Assembly (NCBI GenBank): GCA_026770025.1
Contig: JAMXDE010000028.1
Coordinates: 310,001-374,000, forward strand
Length of the DNA stretch: 64,000 nucleotides
Origin: Craspedostauros australis
Lineage: Eukaryota > Bacillariophyta > Bacillariophyceae > Mastogloiales > Achnanthaceae
Reading direction: 5' to 3'
The notes under the pieces are model-generated. The model did not search any database and was not told the origin of the DNA. It saw only the letters and a program-made list of their open reading frames with translations. A program made the translations under genes and the position numbers. This document shows positions 43,557 to 55,306 of the stretch, piece by piece (the first letter of the stretch is position 1; every line of letters starts with the position of its first letter).

Positions 43557-44085
43557 CGTCTTCTGAATGAGTCATTGCGAGGTGGAGCAAGTTGATGCGC
43601 AATGTAGTGGATTGGATGTTGGCTTGATGGTGGATTGGATACTGTCGTGGGCAGGTATTGTGAGAAGTAGTTGATTCGGTTGCTTGCACGTGATTGTTGG
43701 CTGTCGTTGTTGTTGACGTCAATACTTTGTTGGCACCAGGCGGCATGTGAATTGCTGTCGAGGTGCAGCCGATGGCCATCGCACATTGATGCTGACATCT
43801 CGAGAAGCAGAGTCCGCCATTTGCTGCATTGCACAGCAATCACTTGCAATACACGGTGATGCAGAACACAAGGATTTCCGTGTTTGTCTCCGCAATCTGT
43901 TGGCTGGTGGGAGTATTCGCGCGCTGTTCTCTCAACGCGAGTTGGTCTTGGGTCATGTTCCTCGGCTTCCTCAGACATTCCACAGAACACTCACTGAGAT
44001 CGACATCATTCACGAACATCCATGCAAGGTGTCCGTAAGACAAATCGAGGCTTATAACATGGATACATATTCAGTCCCTTTCCGC
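43557..44085. other. Interval upstream of the transposase
   Basis: Promoter side of the transposase. ORFs on both strands here are fragmentary. The graded repeat array starts at its right end. Confidence 0.5.
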
Positions 44086-44575
44086 ACAAGCCATCCATTT
44101 GGTTGAAACAGAGTTTATCAATGACACAGGAGCGTTCCGATTCATACTAGCCCTCCATTTGGTTCAAAGAGCGTTTATCAATGACACAGGAGCGTTCCGA
44201 TTCATACAAGCCCTCCATTTGGTTCGAAGAGCGTTTATAATGACACAGATCCGTTCTTATCCGTACAAGCCCTCCATTGGGTGGAAAGAGCGTTTATAAT
44301 GACACAGATCCGGTCTTATCCGTACAAGCCCTCCATTGGGTGGAAAGAGCGTTTATCAATGGCACAGATCTATCAATAGCACAGATCAGTTCTTATCCAT
44401 ACAAGCCCTCCATTTGGTTCATAGAGCATTCACTACCGGATAAGATTATTTCTTATCCGCATAAGCCATCTGCTTATGTTCATAGAGCATTCACTACCGG
44501 ATAAGATTATTTCTTATCCGTATTAGCCATCTGCTTAGTTCATAGAGCATTCACTACTGACATAGACTCGGTCTT
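44086..44575. repeat. Satellite block 1: about eight 58-60-bp units
   Basis: Units start at CAAGCCCTCCATTTGGTT and continue with an AGAGCGTTTAT core, then an ATGACACAG segment and a CTTATCCGTACAAG end. The first copies are about 60 bp apart (44088, 44148, 44208, then about 59). Later copies change to GTTCATAGAGCATTCACTAC followed by GGATAAGATTATTTCTTATCC, which is itself an inverted repeat. No coding potential is assigned although short frames stay open through the units. Confidence 0.85.
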
Positions 44576-45165
44576 ATCATGCTATTCATATGGATTAAAC
44601 TGCGCCTATCACATAAACATAGGTGCAAATCTGCCCTTATAAGCCCGCGTTAAAGCAATATTGGCGGCTATGGGCCAGAATCAGATGCATTTCTGACCCT
44701 TATGCGCTAGCCATAAGGACGCGATGAGTCTTATAACATAGACACAATTTTGTTTCGTCCTCACAGTAGTTATGCATAAGACGCAAATAGTGCTTTTGAA
44801 GCCATCCATAAGGCCAAAACAGCGCTTATAATTCTATCCATAGAGGTGTTTTCGACACTATGGAGCCGTCATAAGACTGAATTTGGATGTTACGACTACT
44901 TCGACTCAATATGAAGCGCTATGCCTATCCAATGTGACCAACACGCCGTATTTGTAAGGACAATACATTCCTTATCACACAGGCATCAATTTAAGTGCTT
45001 CATGACACCAATCGAAACGGTGAATATTGCCCTTATGGAGTGGTCATAACGCAATTTTCACCCTCAAAAAGTGATTCATAAGGCCAAATTAGCCCTTGTG
45101 AACCCGGCATAGACGTTAATTCATCCTTTCCCGCGCTCCATACACTCAAATATTGCGTATGAAGA
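44576..45165. repeat. Satellite block 2: decayed copies of the same unit
   Basis: The block-1 core is recognisable in degraded form: CCATAAGGCCAAAACAGCGC followed by TTATAA at about 44806, CATAAGGCCAAATTAGCCC at about 45077, and CTTATAAGCCCGCG at about 44636. Many CATAAG/CTTATA half-sites stand roughly 55-65 bp apart. This looks like an old part of the array that no longer homogenises. Confidence 0.6.
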
Positions 45166-45412
45166 GGACCGATTATGCCTTTAATAGAAGCGCAAAAGTG
45201 CGTTATGATCGTAGGACCAAGTATGCCTTTAACAGAAGCGCAAAAGTGCGTTATGATCGTAGGACCAAGTATGCCTTGAACAGAAGCGCAAAAGTGCGTT
45301 ATGATCGTAGGACCGATTAAGCCTTTACCAGAAGCGCAAAAAGTGCGTTGTCACCGTAGGACCAAGTACGCTTTCAACGCAAGCGTAAAAAGTGCCTTGT
45401 GAACGAAGGACC
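45166..45412. repeat. Satellite block 3: five 48-49-bp units with an internal hairpin
   Basis: GGACC starts at 45166, 45214, 45262, 45310, 45359 and 45408. Each unit has the core AGAAGCGCAAAAGTGCGTT, in which CGCA and TGCG can pair across an A-rich loop, then ATGATCGTA. The first three full units are almost identical; the last two drift. There is no spacer variation of the CRISPR kind. Confidence 0.9.
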
Positions 45413-45974
45413 GATCCTGTACCTACGCATTGTGGTTCCGAAGACGAACATTGGCCCTCCTTTGCGTTGTCGCCATCCCGCGAATGACTTTTCGCGCTTG
45501 CAGCAACTTGGTTACGCCCCTTTGACATCGGCCATTGTTACAGTTTGTACGGGGAACAGTACACCCTTCTTGGGCACCGGTGTCTTTCGCCACGGACAGG
45601 AACACAAAAAACACTTCAAGCCAATGCAAGTATCTCCTGACATTTCTTTTCTGATGTTCAGATGGCCACGAATTACAATCATTGTACGTGTGTGTGCAAG
45701 ACACCAGCGCGTGCAATGCCTGGTCCGCGCGAAATTACTGTGATGGTTGTTTGCTCATTGCGAAGCACAACATCTTCCATGTCCTTGGCAACCACACAGC
45801 AGCACCCCATGGCCAACTCTGCGAATGAGGACGACACAAGCCGCATCACGCCAACGTACACACATCCATTACACCAAACACTGCTGCTCTCTCGCAGATG
45901 CACTTCAATGGAGCCTTGAGTTGAGCAGAGGTGCCCTTTGTCACACAAATCAGAAACACAACCAACCACCGATC
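45413..45974. other. Interval upstream of the two-exon gene
   Basis: Promoter side of the gene at 45975. No ORF with features. Confidence 0.5.
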
Positions 45975-48636
45975 ATGACGCCACCAAGGAAACGAGCCCC
46001 TCGCTTCTTGAAAAAGGGAGTCGACGCCAAGCTCCTCATCCGTGAGCTTGCAGCTGATCCCAACTTGTGGATGTGGGAGCCTCGCCACATCCGAGACAAG
46101 TATCCGACCCTCGCAAAGTATCCAGCAAAGAACTTCATCAAAGGGTATGTGATGCTGAAGAAAACGCTCATGAAGAACAAGATCTTCTTTGGTAAGTCAA
46201 CTCCAATGCAGGCGACGTGTGGGCCCGACCAATCAATGGACACATTCGTTTGGGGGTGGTGGCGATCACCCTGTTGCATTTCTTGTTCTCAAACTTTGCT
46301 TTGATCATGCTGCACAAACACATCACAACTCACAAGCAACCACTCGATCTCTTCATCTGTTTGCTTTTGTGAGGGTTTTGGCAGCAAATGGACGCTTCAA
46401 TCCAGACGCATCAGGTAACTTGGGCATGCATCTTCGCCCCATCGATGAGCCAGAGGGCTTCGACAACACAAAGCCCTCGAAATCTCCTCCTGCAAAGGCC
46501 GTCGCAGAAACCACAACAACACCCACAATGACAGCACTCTCCGAAAACGCTGCCACCAACACAGACAAGAGCTGCCATGGAGAAGGGGATCAAAACCCAT
46601 CTTCGCAAATGGCATCAAGCACCAATGGGTCGTTCCCAAATGATGCCTTCCTCAACGATGACTGGGCCATGGGCGACTTTGGCGAGGAAATTTCATCAGT
46701 GTTTGGTCGAGAAATGGACTTCGATGATGACATTGAAGTTGTGGGCATGACAGGCCCTCCACCATACAACTCACTGACAGCAAGATATGGTCATTTCTTT
46801 GACATGGCCGAGAACTCTCACATCGCCCAGTTCTCTTCCATCCCAACACATGTGGACGTCTTATACACTACACAATTGTGGAGGCCGAAGGGAGAGGCAT
46901 TCCGGATGATCAGCATCGACTTCTACATGCCTGCAGCCACCATCCAGCAGGATACGCAGCTGACCATTCAATATCGCGAAGTGGGTGGGGTGCCTCGGCC
47001 CTTTGTGGTGCTGAAGTATCGGCCTCCAGTGGCCATTGGAGCAAAGGGGGGTATTGCAAAGGCCATTTGCAACCTTCAGGCGACCCGCTTCGTCGATGCA
47101 GCACAGAAGGCACAAGCACACGACCTGCAAATGCAGAAGGCCGGTTTTGCAAAGGGGCACTGGTGCAAAATGCTCGTGCCGATGCCCTTCGCTATCGACA
47201 CCATGTTCTGCCCATCCGCTTGCGGCACGCTGGGGGGCGTTGTCTGGCTCAATCATGTGATGCCAGACAACAATGGGCAACCACGTAAAGTCCTCATCTT
47301 GTCGACGAGGGTGAAGGAGAAGACAACGACTGTGGGAATGACGTGCAAGTTTTCAAAAATGCACGCACTTGGTTTCAACTCAGGCGGAACCAATGCCATC
47401 AACAAAGGGGCCAAGTCACAAATGCTACCTTCACAGTCACACAGAATCCCCCAATACACGGACAACAAGAGCAACTCCAGCAACCCGCCATCTGCCAGCA
47501 ATGCCCAGAAGGTGACCCCATGGCCACAACCCTTACATCCCAGGAGCCCAATGGGCAGCCGCATTCAACAACGCTTCCGATCGGCAAGAACGACACAGAA
47601 TCTCCGCACCTTTGGAGCACGCAACATGCTTCATGGAGACGATCAATCAGTCACGACGCAGGTGACTCAGGTGTTGGAAGCCCAACTCGAATGCCAGGTT
47701 GAGAGGGTGGCCGAACTTGAGCTGAGGGTGGCACTGCGAAAGCAGGCTGCCAGAGAAAGGGCAGAGCTGAGACGGCAAGGACAGCTCAACCAGAGCCGTC
47801 TGGGAATGGTGGTGACTGGTGGTACAGCTTCTGACGAGGCTGCCAGAAACCTTCCTGATGGCGTCTTCAACAAAATGGACGACCTCACCAGACCGTATTT
47901 CGTAAAGGGCCAAGGATCAGTCCAGCACCCGGCAATGATGCAGAATGGTCAGACTGGGACGGGCAACATGCAGTCGACGAATCCGCAGCAACTCAGCACA
48001 GGACAGATCCTTCCGCACGGACGGGAGGAAGGAATATCGGCAACAACAACAGCTCAGATGTCTCCTCCACCACCACGAGATGTTGATCCATGTGAAGGAA
48101 TGCTGGTCCTTGCGGACCAAGCCAACAAACTGACAGAGGCAGCAGCGGTGGGAGCAGCAGCAGCAGAAGCAACCAACCTTGCAACTGCAACAACCACCAT
48201 CACAGCGGGGTCCACAGCTGTAAATACGAATCAGAATCCGGAAGGAGAGAATGTGAGGCAATCCGCAGGCAGCGCAGGAGCTCAAATGACCAGTCAGGAG
48301 GCGCCAAACCAACCTGAAGGCGGAGGGGATGGGCCAACAACCAACAACTCCTTGGTCGAAGATGTTGAGATAGTGCAGGACCCAACAGCACCATTGAATG
48401 CTGCAGAAGCACCATTGAATGCTGCAGAAGCACCATTGAATGATGCAGAAGCACCATTGAATGTTGATGAAGCACCATTGAATGTTGATGAGGCACCATT
48501 GAATGTTGACGAGGCACCATTGAATGTTGACGAGGCACCATTGAATGTTGACGAGGCAATGGACATGACCGGAGATGGAGAGAGGCAGGGTGACAATGGA
48601 GGCAGTGACGGAAACGAGCATGACACAACAAACTAA
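45975..48636 (+). CDS. Unknown protein with C-terminal 7-residue repeats, 822 aa, two exons
   Basis: Exon 1 is 45975-46191 and exon 2 is 46385-48636. The 193-bp intron has clear GTAAGT and TTTTGGCAG ends and rejoins in frame as KIFF-A-NGRF. The N-terminus is basic (MTPPRKRAPRFLKKGVDAKL) and followed by WEPRHIRDKYPTLAKYPAKN. This compact, aromatic, positively charged segment resembles small DNA-binding-like modules of transposon-associated proteins, but I cannot name it. Residues about 200-390 look globular (VDVLYTTQLWRPKGEAFRMI, RPFVVLKYRPPVAIGAKGG, GTLGGVVWLNHVMPD). The rest is Gln/Asn/Thr/Ala-rich with a short coiled-coil segment (VERVAELELRVALRKQAAR). Near the end are eight tandem APLNxxE repeats, then an acidic tail. 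It sits 2.4 kb from the divergent Harbinger transposase across the satellite array, so an accessory role is possible but unproven. Confidence 0.7.
48388..48555 (+). repeat. Coding minisatellite: eight 21-bp units
   Basis: Two APLNAAE, one APLNDAE and five APLNVDE units in frame, encoded by GCACCATTGAATGTTGATGA-type 21-mers. The last five are nearly identical at the DNA level, so the array has expanded recently and may vary in copy number. Confidence 0.95.
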
Positions 48637-51600
48637 GCAGCAACCACGTGAGAAATAGATACACACCTTTGAAGAATCTATTGTGGATGTAGTGTGCTCA
48701 TGATAGTCGGAACAAACGAGGAAGTACTGAATGCTTGATTTGTACCACAAGAAGAATGACATTGTGTGGGTAGTGGGAGAGTAGAAGGAAGCACAAGTTG
48801 GCCATGACAATGAGGAATGTCCGGACAACACACACGATCAGGCAACAGGGTGTAAAAGTCAAAAATGGAGCCACGAATCTGGGTTTTGCATAAATCAGGA
48901 TGATTGTGCAAACAACTGACAGGAAGAATGCTCAAAGATGGCAAATTTTCAGTTTGGTTTTTGACTTTTGAACTGCTGATTATGGAAGAAACTGTTGTTG
49001 CCTTATCATGGGAAATGCAAAATTACCGTCTTTCCCCCCCCCTTGCTCTGACATGCGAGGTTGTCTCGCCCTTGCGCATCTGCCGCGCGATCTGGCGGCA
49101 GGCGGGGTCGGTGGCCATGAGGTTCTAAATGTTTCCACGTTCGCTGCTTTCTTCCTTCCCTTTTGCTGACTTCTACCTTCAATCGTTCCGTTGATATTTT
49201 GATGAAGAGATTGTTTGTCTCCCTTGGTCGCAAAGCTCTCCTGCGATGTGGCGGAGTACGGCCCATTTTATTTTCGCCCTTTCGCTGCATACCGTTGGCA
49301 CTGATGCGAGCAGAGTGCGAGCCTCCTCCTGGCCTGACGTGATCATCTTGACTGGCTTGTACAATATCCTGTCTGCCACTGAGCAAGGGCAACCTCTTGT
49401 TTGGAAAGGGTCCACTCGAACTGCTCCAATGGCTTCTCCTCTGCCGAGAGCATCGTTTTCCGCCACCAGTTGATGTTTGTGTGAGATCAAGCGGCGCCAA
49501 GATTTGGATTGTGAACGGCAAAGTGTCAAATCGGCATGACATGATCCATCTTCGAATCGTGACAAGTAAAGTAGCTCGGACAGGCAGCAACCACATGATG
49601 CTCTCTCTCTAACAGCATCTCAGGCAGTATCAGTGCTTCCACAATAGCACAACAGAGTGGAGTAAAGCGCACCATGACGCTCTCACAACCTTGCACTCCT
49701 CTTTGTTACGTGGCGGAGCTGCCCACTTTCCAATGGGAAGGGCAGTGGCGACTGGGGAGAAGAACATTCAATAGAGGACTTTCCTTCTTCGGCAACTACA
49801 AGAAGGAAGGCGACCTTCACTCGTCCAAGCTGATGACAAAGGATTTGAAATCAACATTGAAGCAACGAATGATATGTCCAGCAATACCAATGAGTGTTCC
49901 ATCCTCTCCTGGAATCACATCATGAGTTCGTCGTCTTTCTGGGGGGAGATCTTTGAATTGGACGGCTACGTCATTGAAGTATCGTTGCGTATGTGTCGAG
50001 AGTAGAGCACTCTCACGTTAACGTACGAGTGTGGGAAGCATACGACTCTCCTCACCAGTATGTTTTCGTGCACATTCAACATCGGCATCTTCGCGCGGCC
50101 GAAAATCAGTCGTCATCCCCTCAGTGATGGAAAGCATGCCGACAAACGCATCAGGTTGGGGAGGTGGTGTGGTGCGAGTTGATAGCACCAGTGGCTCGCA
50201 CTCGCAGTGTCGCTTGCTTGTTCCCTATTTTGTTCCGGACTTTGTGATGTGCCTCCCCAAAAGACAAGGGAGCACCCGCACAGATTCATGGTTGCTGTGG
50301 CGAACAGTCCAGCCGAATCGTGTGCGCATGCATCGTCACCAACGGTTAGAAATATATTTGTAGCACCGGAAGTTCTTTGTTGGTGGCTCAACCACCCGTC
50401 CGGTACAGAAGCCCGCTGCTTCGGAGATTCAATGATTGCACCAACAGCACTTAAAGTATGGTAGTCAGTTCATACAAGTTCCAACAAAGTCTTGTGTGCA
50501 AACGAATGAACGATACGACATCCATCCATGCCCCACAAGGCAGTTCTAGTGCTGTTGTTTCGACCCACGATCTCCGAGCGACACCATGACGCATGTCCTC
50601 CAAAGAGACACACCAGAGAACGTCAACAGCCCACATACATAGTACTATGCAAAGGATTCAAAATGGTTGGCAAGTTGTCAGACGCCGCCATCTCCCGAGT
50701 GGAATCGAAAAAACGCTTTGTGATGACGAGCTAATCGAAAGTGCAATGCAACCCACGGCGATCACAGCCCCGTCTTACGGGACGCACTTCCAAGGAGTAT
50801 CGATTCCACTTCGCCCTACCTGTCAAGTTGGCATCATCCTTGCATTGACTGTACGTGGGCTACTATGAAAGTACGTATACTCGAATGGGATGGCCAATCT
50901 CCTAATCCTATCGCGAGCTGCCTCATCGCAAAGTGAGTTGGAGGAGAGCACGAATGTATCCATGCGTGTAGGATGCAGGAAGCAGTGACGGTGGAGTGGT
51001 GCATTCCTCGTCCTTGCGCCTTTGTCAGCCGCTGACCGCTGTGATGGTGGTGGAGGAGGAGGAGGAGGAGGAGATCGTGGCTGCAATGTGTTTGTGGCGA
51101 GACCACAATGGGCGACACAGGCAAACGCTGTGCGATACTGTTGCATCGTGCACATTGAGCTGCTCCATTGCTTGTCATACCTACTCTCCTGTGCCCTCAA
51201 TCAGAAGAGGGGGCTGGTGCGGGAACAGGAAATTCGCATCGGTACTCGTCGCGCGGTCGAGTAGACACAATTAGTGACCACCCAAGATGGAGAACGTTGC
51301 CTGTTGCGAATCAGGAGCTCCCAGCCACCAAACAACCGAAGAAGCGCGATCTGTCTGGGGGGTGTTGGGGTTATTGCCGCCTTTCGTTGTCCATGGATTG
51401 GACAAGGCTTCTCCGGAGAAGCACAATGGACACTTTGTGGGCAACAAGACCAACCAATGCGCCTCGAAGAACACGCCGTGACGTTTTCGTTGATAGGTGA
51501 TTGAGTCGTGATCGACTCCAAAGTGGAAGCGTCTCTTGCGACACCGGCCAGTCGCCCGTTCTTCAGAAAGCGAAGGCGTTTTGCATTGGGGGTACAAACG

Positions 51601-54307
51601 ACACACAAGGGCTTCAACGACGAATCGCGTGCCACCACCAACTCTCTCTCGTCACATCTTTTGGTCCCAATCAAGTGAAAAGCAAACCGCGATGCGAAAA
51701 ACATTGACTTCCTCGGACACACCTCCAATGCCACGGTGGAGGCGACACCGAACAAATACAGAGCGAAACACGAAGAGGAGGAGAAGGAAATAACACATCA
51801 TCGCAGCAGAACGTGTTGCTCTGCTCTCCACGAAGACATGGTACTGGAACGTCGCAATACAAACGACATGGAATAAATCGCAAGTACCTGCTCCATCATG
51901 GCTCGCCGTGCAGGCGACGCTATTCTTGGATCCATCATGTTGAATTGGTGGTATGGCGCTTTTGTCGTTCAGAAGATCCCACTCCAAGAAATTCAACGAA
52001 AGAGGCAGGCCGTTTGTTATCCATAATACTGGCATGTCAGCACGAGCATGTGTACGCATGGGGTACCCGTAACTCGTGAGGTCCGATCTATTGACAGAAT
52101 GTAGAGTTCTGGCACTGAATGAGTGGTGCTCCGACTCGATGATGATTGATAATTGTTGCACCAAGGATCCCGCTCCATGTTACCCAACCAAACCTGGTAG
52201 AACAAGTACGCGCAGAGTTCTGCACTCGTGTGCTGCATCATGGCTTGCTCCGTGTCGTACCTGCACCAAGCTGGCAAGCCAAACGCGACACAAACAGAAA
52301 TAGCACGACACCAAGAGTACATACCCATGTATTAAGCACACTCTACGGTAAGTGTACGAGTACTCGTACGCGTACACCACCCAACCGACTTGCGACGCAT
52401 CACCGTGTTCCCGTTTTGTGCCAGGGGAACTCGGTCGTCGGCCAGCATTGACAGACCAATGCATTCAATGCGCAGAAGTATCCCCGACGGTATTCGTCCT
52501 CAACTGCGCGTACTATTCGTAGCTGCCCCTATAGTATCTCCTCTCCGTCGAGCGCAAGCGCAAGCGGCTCAGCATCGCGTGTTTCGCCTCCTGCCCGAAG
52601 CCAGTCTGAACAATCATTGGCGCAAAAGCGAACTATGTCTTCCAATGGAGAGTATGAGAGCGAGTAGAGTACTCTACAGGGATCTCTCTCTCTCTCTCTG
52701 TCTCTGGAGAGACACAGAGCATCGTGTGGCACTTGTGAATGGGTGCTTTGCTCTACCGGAGCCGTTGTGCGGGTTCGTGTGGCGGACGAGGTGTTCGGAA
52801 AGGAGCACTACCAGTGCGTATGGTACTCTACAATACTGCACGCCAATACCTATCGCAACGCGCTTTTTGCAACGGGAAGGAGCAGGAAGCGGCGATCTCC
52901 TTCTACCTCTTCTTTCATTTCCAAACCAACAGCAAACCAAAACAATTCCTCTTGACGCCTAAGACAGACAGACAAGAAGGGTGCGAAAAATGTGTCCGTG
53001 GTGGGAAGCAAGCCGTGGCGAGGCGGACTCCGTATGGTGCGAGCAGCTCGTAGAGTTGACGTTCTATGGGCGTGGTTCTCACAAGTGTTTGGTATGGCTG
53101 GTAGTCATGGTTTGCGCAGCGCGTGTCCATTCCTCCTGTGGCCTGCGATCCGTCATTGATCCTTCACCTCTTGTGAAGTGCTCTGGCTCCATGGTACAAC
53201 CTGCTCTATCCATTCGCGCAATTGCGTCTACCCTTCGTATCTTGTCGCTTGAGGAACGTGATTCCGTCAGATGCACAAGGCCTGGCTTCGACAAGAGAGC
53301 ATTTGAACCTGTGGTTGCCTTCGGACACTGCAAGCCACCATGGCCGCCACGACCTGTCTTCCTCAAGCAGACACGTGGAGCCGCTTTCTTCTGCGATACA
53401 ATTTGTACCGCGGTTCGGACGATACCTCTGTCATAACTTCTGGAGGATTGATTCCTCCTCTGTTCATTGTCTCACCTTGCGGAACCGCGGTTGCTGTGTG
53501 TCCTGTTCGCCCTTTTGTGTGTGTGTGTGCGTGTATACAGGTGCATTCACTCATGTGTGCGCGTGTTGGTGTTCGTGTGCCATGCATGTGCCTTTGCCTG
53601 TGTCTGTGTTTGTGATTGCGTACAGAGTACCTCGGCGTTCGTGCTCTTCTTAAGACCCGCCTGAGCGAAAATAGTACACCTTTCTCGGGAACGTCGTTTC
53701 TGTGATGAAAATAACTGCTTATATCTCTTCTCCTACATCAAATACATCATATGGCAAGAACTAGAATTGTTCCGTCCAATCATTTTAAAGTTATGGAGGG
53801 TTGAAAATCATGTCGAATCTACCTATTAGGTGAATAACGCACAGACGCTACAGTGCTCATTGGCGCTTCAATAGAGTCGCAGTGGTCATTTGTCCCAAAA
53901 CGTTCTTTTTCCTTCCGTCGTTTGGGCTTTGTTCGCGATTCTTGAATTTCCGGAGAGTGACTCTACCTTGTGCTCACACAGAATCGTTGGTGTGAACACA
54001 AAACTGTTGCTGCATGGAGAGTGATATGATGTATCATATTGTGATGCGGTGCGATGTGCAATGGGCCGACAACCAGGATGGTAGGCACGGTCCTTGTTCC
54101 TCTTCCTCCTGTCTGTTATGTCAGCATGGTAGCAAGGTGGGTGCACTGGCTGCAATGCACGAGACGCATACGATGCAACTTGCGCAGCGCTGAATTGGAC
54201 GATGTGAATTGCTGGTGCCAAGATGGAAATGGATAGCACCCTCGCCACAGTCCTGTACGCAGTGGCAACCCCAACCCACATATCTATTCCAGGTCTTGAC
54301 CCTCTGG
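48637..54307. other. Gene-poor interval
   Basis: 5.7 kb in which I find no convincing gene. ORFs exist on both strands (for example minus 49006-49596, plus 52390-52962) but lack domain features. Simple repeats: C run at about 49033-49042, GGAGGA at about 51052-51070, CT run at about 52682-52702, GT run at about 53517-53534. A short AT-rich stretch at about 53690-53800 stands out from its surroundings. Confidence 0.5.
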
Positions 54308-54526
54308 CCCCCTAATCCCATCCCTAACCCTAACATTGAGGAACTTCATGGCTCTGTCTGAGTAATGTCAGCCACACGCAGTTGCCTCCCTCGTCTCTCC
54401 CAAGTTGCCGAAACCCCAGCCGGCACCCCAACCCCAATCCTAACTCTAGCCCTGAACAACTGCTTCCCTCGATCCCTAACCCTAACCCTAACCCAAGCCG
54501 GAACCCCAGCCCTAACTCTAACCCTG
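54308..54526. repeat. Degenerate interstitial telomere-type repeats (CCCTAA)
   Basis: Three perfect CCCTAA units plus CCCAA lie at 54474-54496. Further units and variants (CCCTAA, CCCCAA, CTCTAA, GCCCTAACTCTAACCCTGA) are scattered from 54308 to 54526, separated by partly repeated unique sequence such as CTGTCTGA and GCAACCTGATGACTC. TTAGGG is the known telomere repeat of diatoms and many other eukaryotes. Confidence 0.8.
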
Positions 54527-55306
54527 AGCAACCTGATGACTCTGTCTGAACAACGTCATCTGCACACAGTTACCTCCTCCGTCGCTCTGGTGTTGCCCTT
54601 GTCCGGAACTCTTGCTTTTCTCCCACTTTTTTGCTTCCCGCACTGTTTCGATCCATTTCAACGGCCGCCGTTCCAGCGTTTTTGATTCGATTTCACAATT
54701 TTTACAGTTTGTTTCGTCGAAGGTATCCTACAGAACGTCCTTTGAACTATTTGGCGCCAATGAAACGTAATCAACATTGTCGATTGTGACCCTGGTATCC
54801 GGACAGACGCCATATCTGCTGAGTAAAACCTGGCACGTTGGCTCGAAGGCTTCGTTGAGAATCTCAACGCATGAGCCATCCAAAGAGACAGACTTGGACA
54901 AACAAAGACAAGAAACACGTCAACACAAGAGACGAAAGGGGCCCTGTGTTGACTGGTGGGAAACATCGCGTGGCGTGGCTTCGCATCATCGCCGTTGCCA
55001 TTTCCATTTCCATCGGCATCCCTTGGCAACCGCACGTACCATACTCGCTCGCCATCATCTTTTTCCATCAAGAGCATCATGCACAAGCACGTTCATCTTC
55101 TGAAGTGCTTCATCCCACGCCCAACTGGCATCTCTCATCGATTCGATCAATTGACCGATGGCCGCTCGTGTTCAGTTGGTGGGTTGTACCGTTACGGTCA
55201 CTCATTCCTGCTTGTGCGACCGTGACAATTCCAACGCATCACAATGCACCACACCACAACACAACATCACCCACCACAACGCACCACAACGCAAAGAGAA
55301 ACGAAC
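54527..55306. other. Interval upstream of the S9 pseudogene
   Basis: No gene supported. CAACACAA/CACCACAAC-rich sequence at 55238-55290 directly precedes the start codon. Confidence 0.5.

Noticed and set aside
45166..45412. CRISPR-like array of 48-bp repeats
   Set aside because: The whole unit repeats with no unique spacers, and the window is eukaryotic; this is tandem satellite DNA.
49006..49596. 196-aa minus-strand ORF, possible basic protein
   Set aside because: Arg/Ser-rich translation, an overlapping competing frame, and no recognisable motif or splice evidence.
54308..54526. A true chromosome end
   Set aside because: The repeats are degenerate and ordinary sequence with genes continues on both sides.
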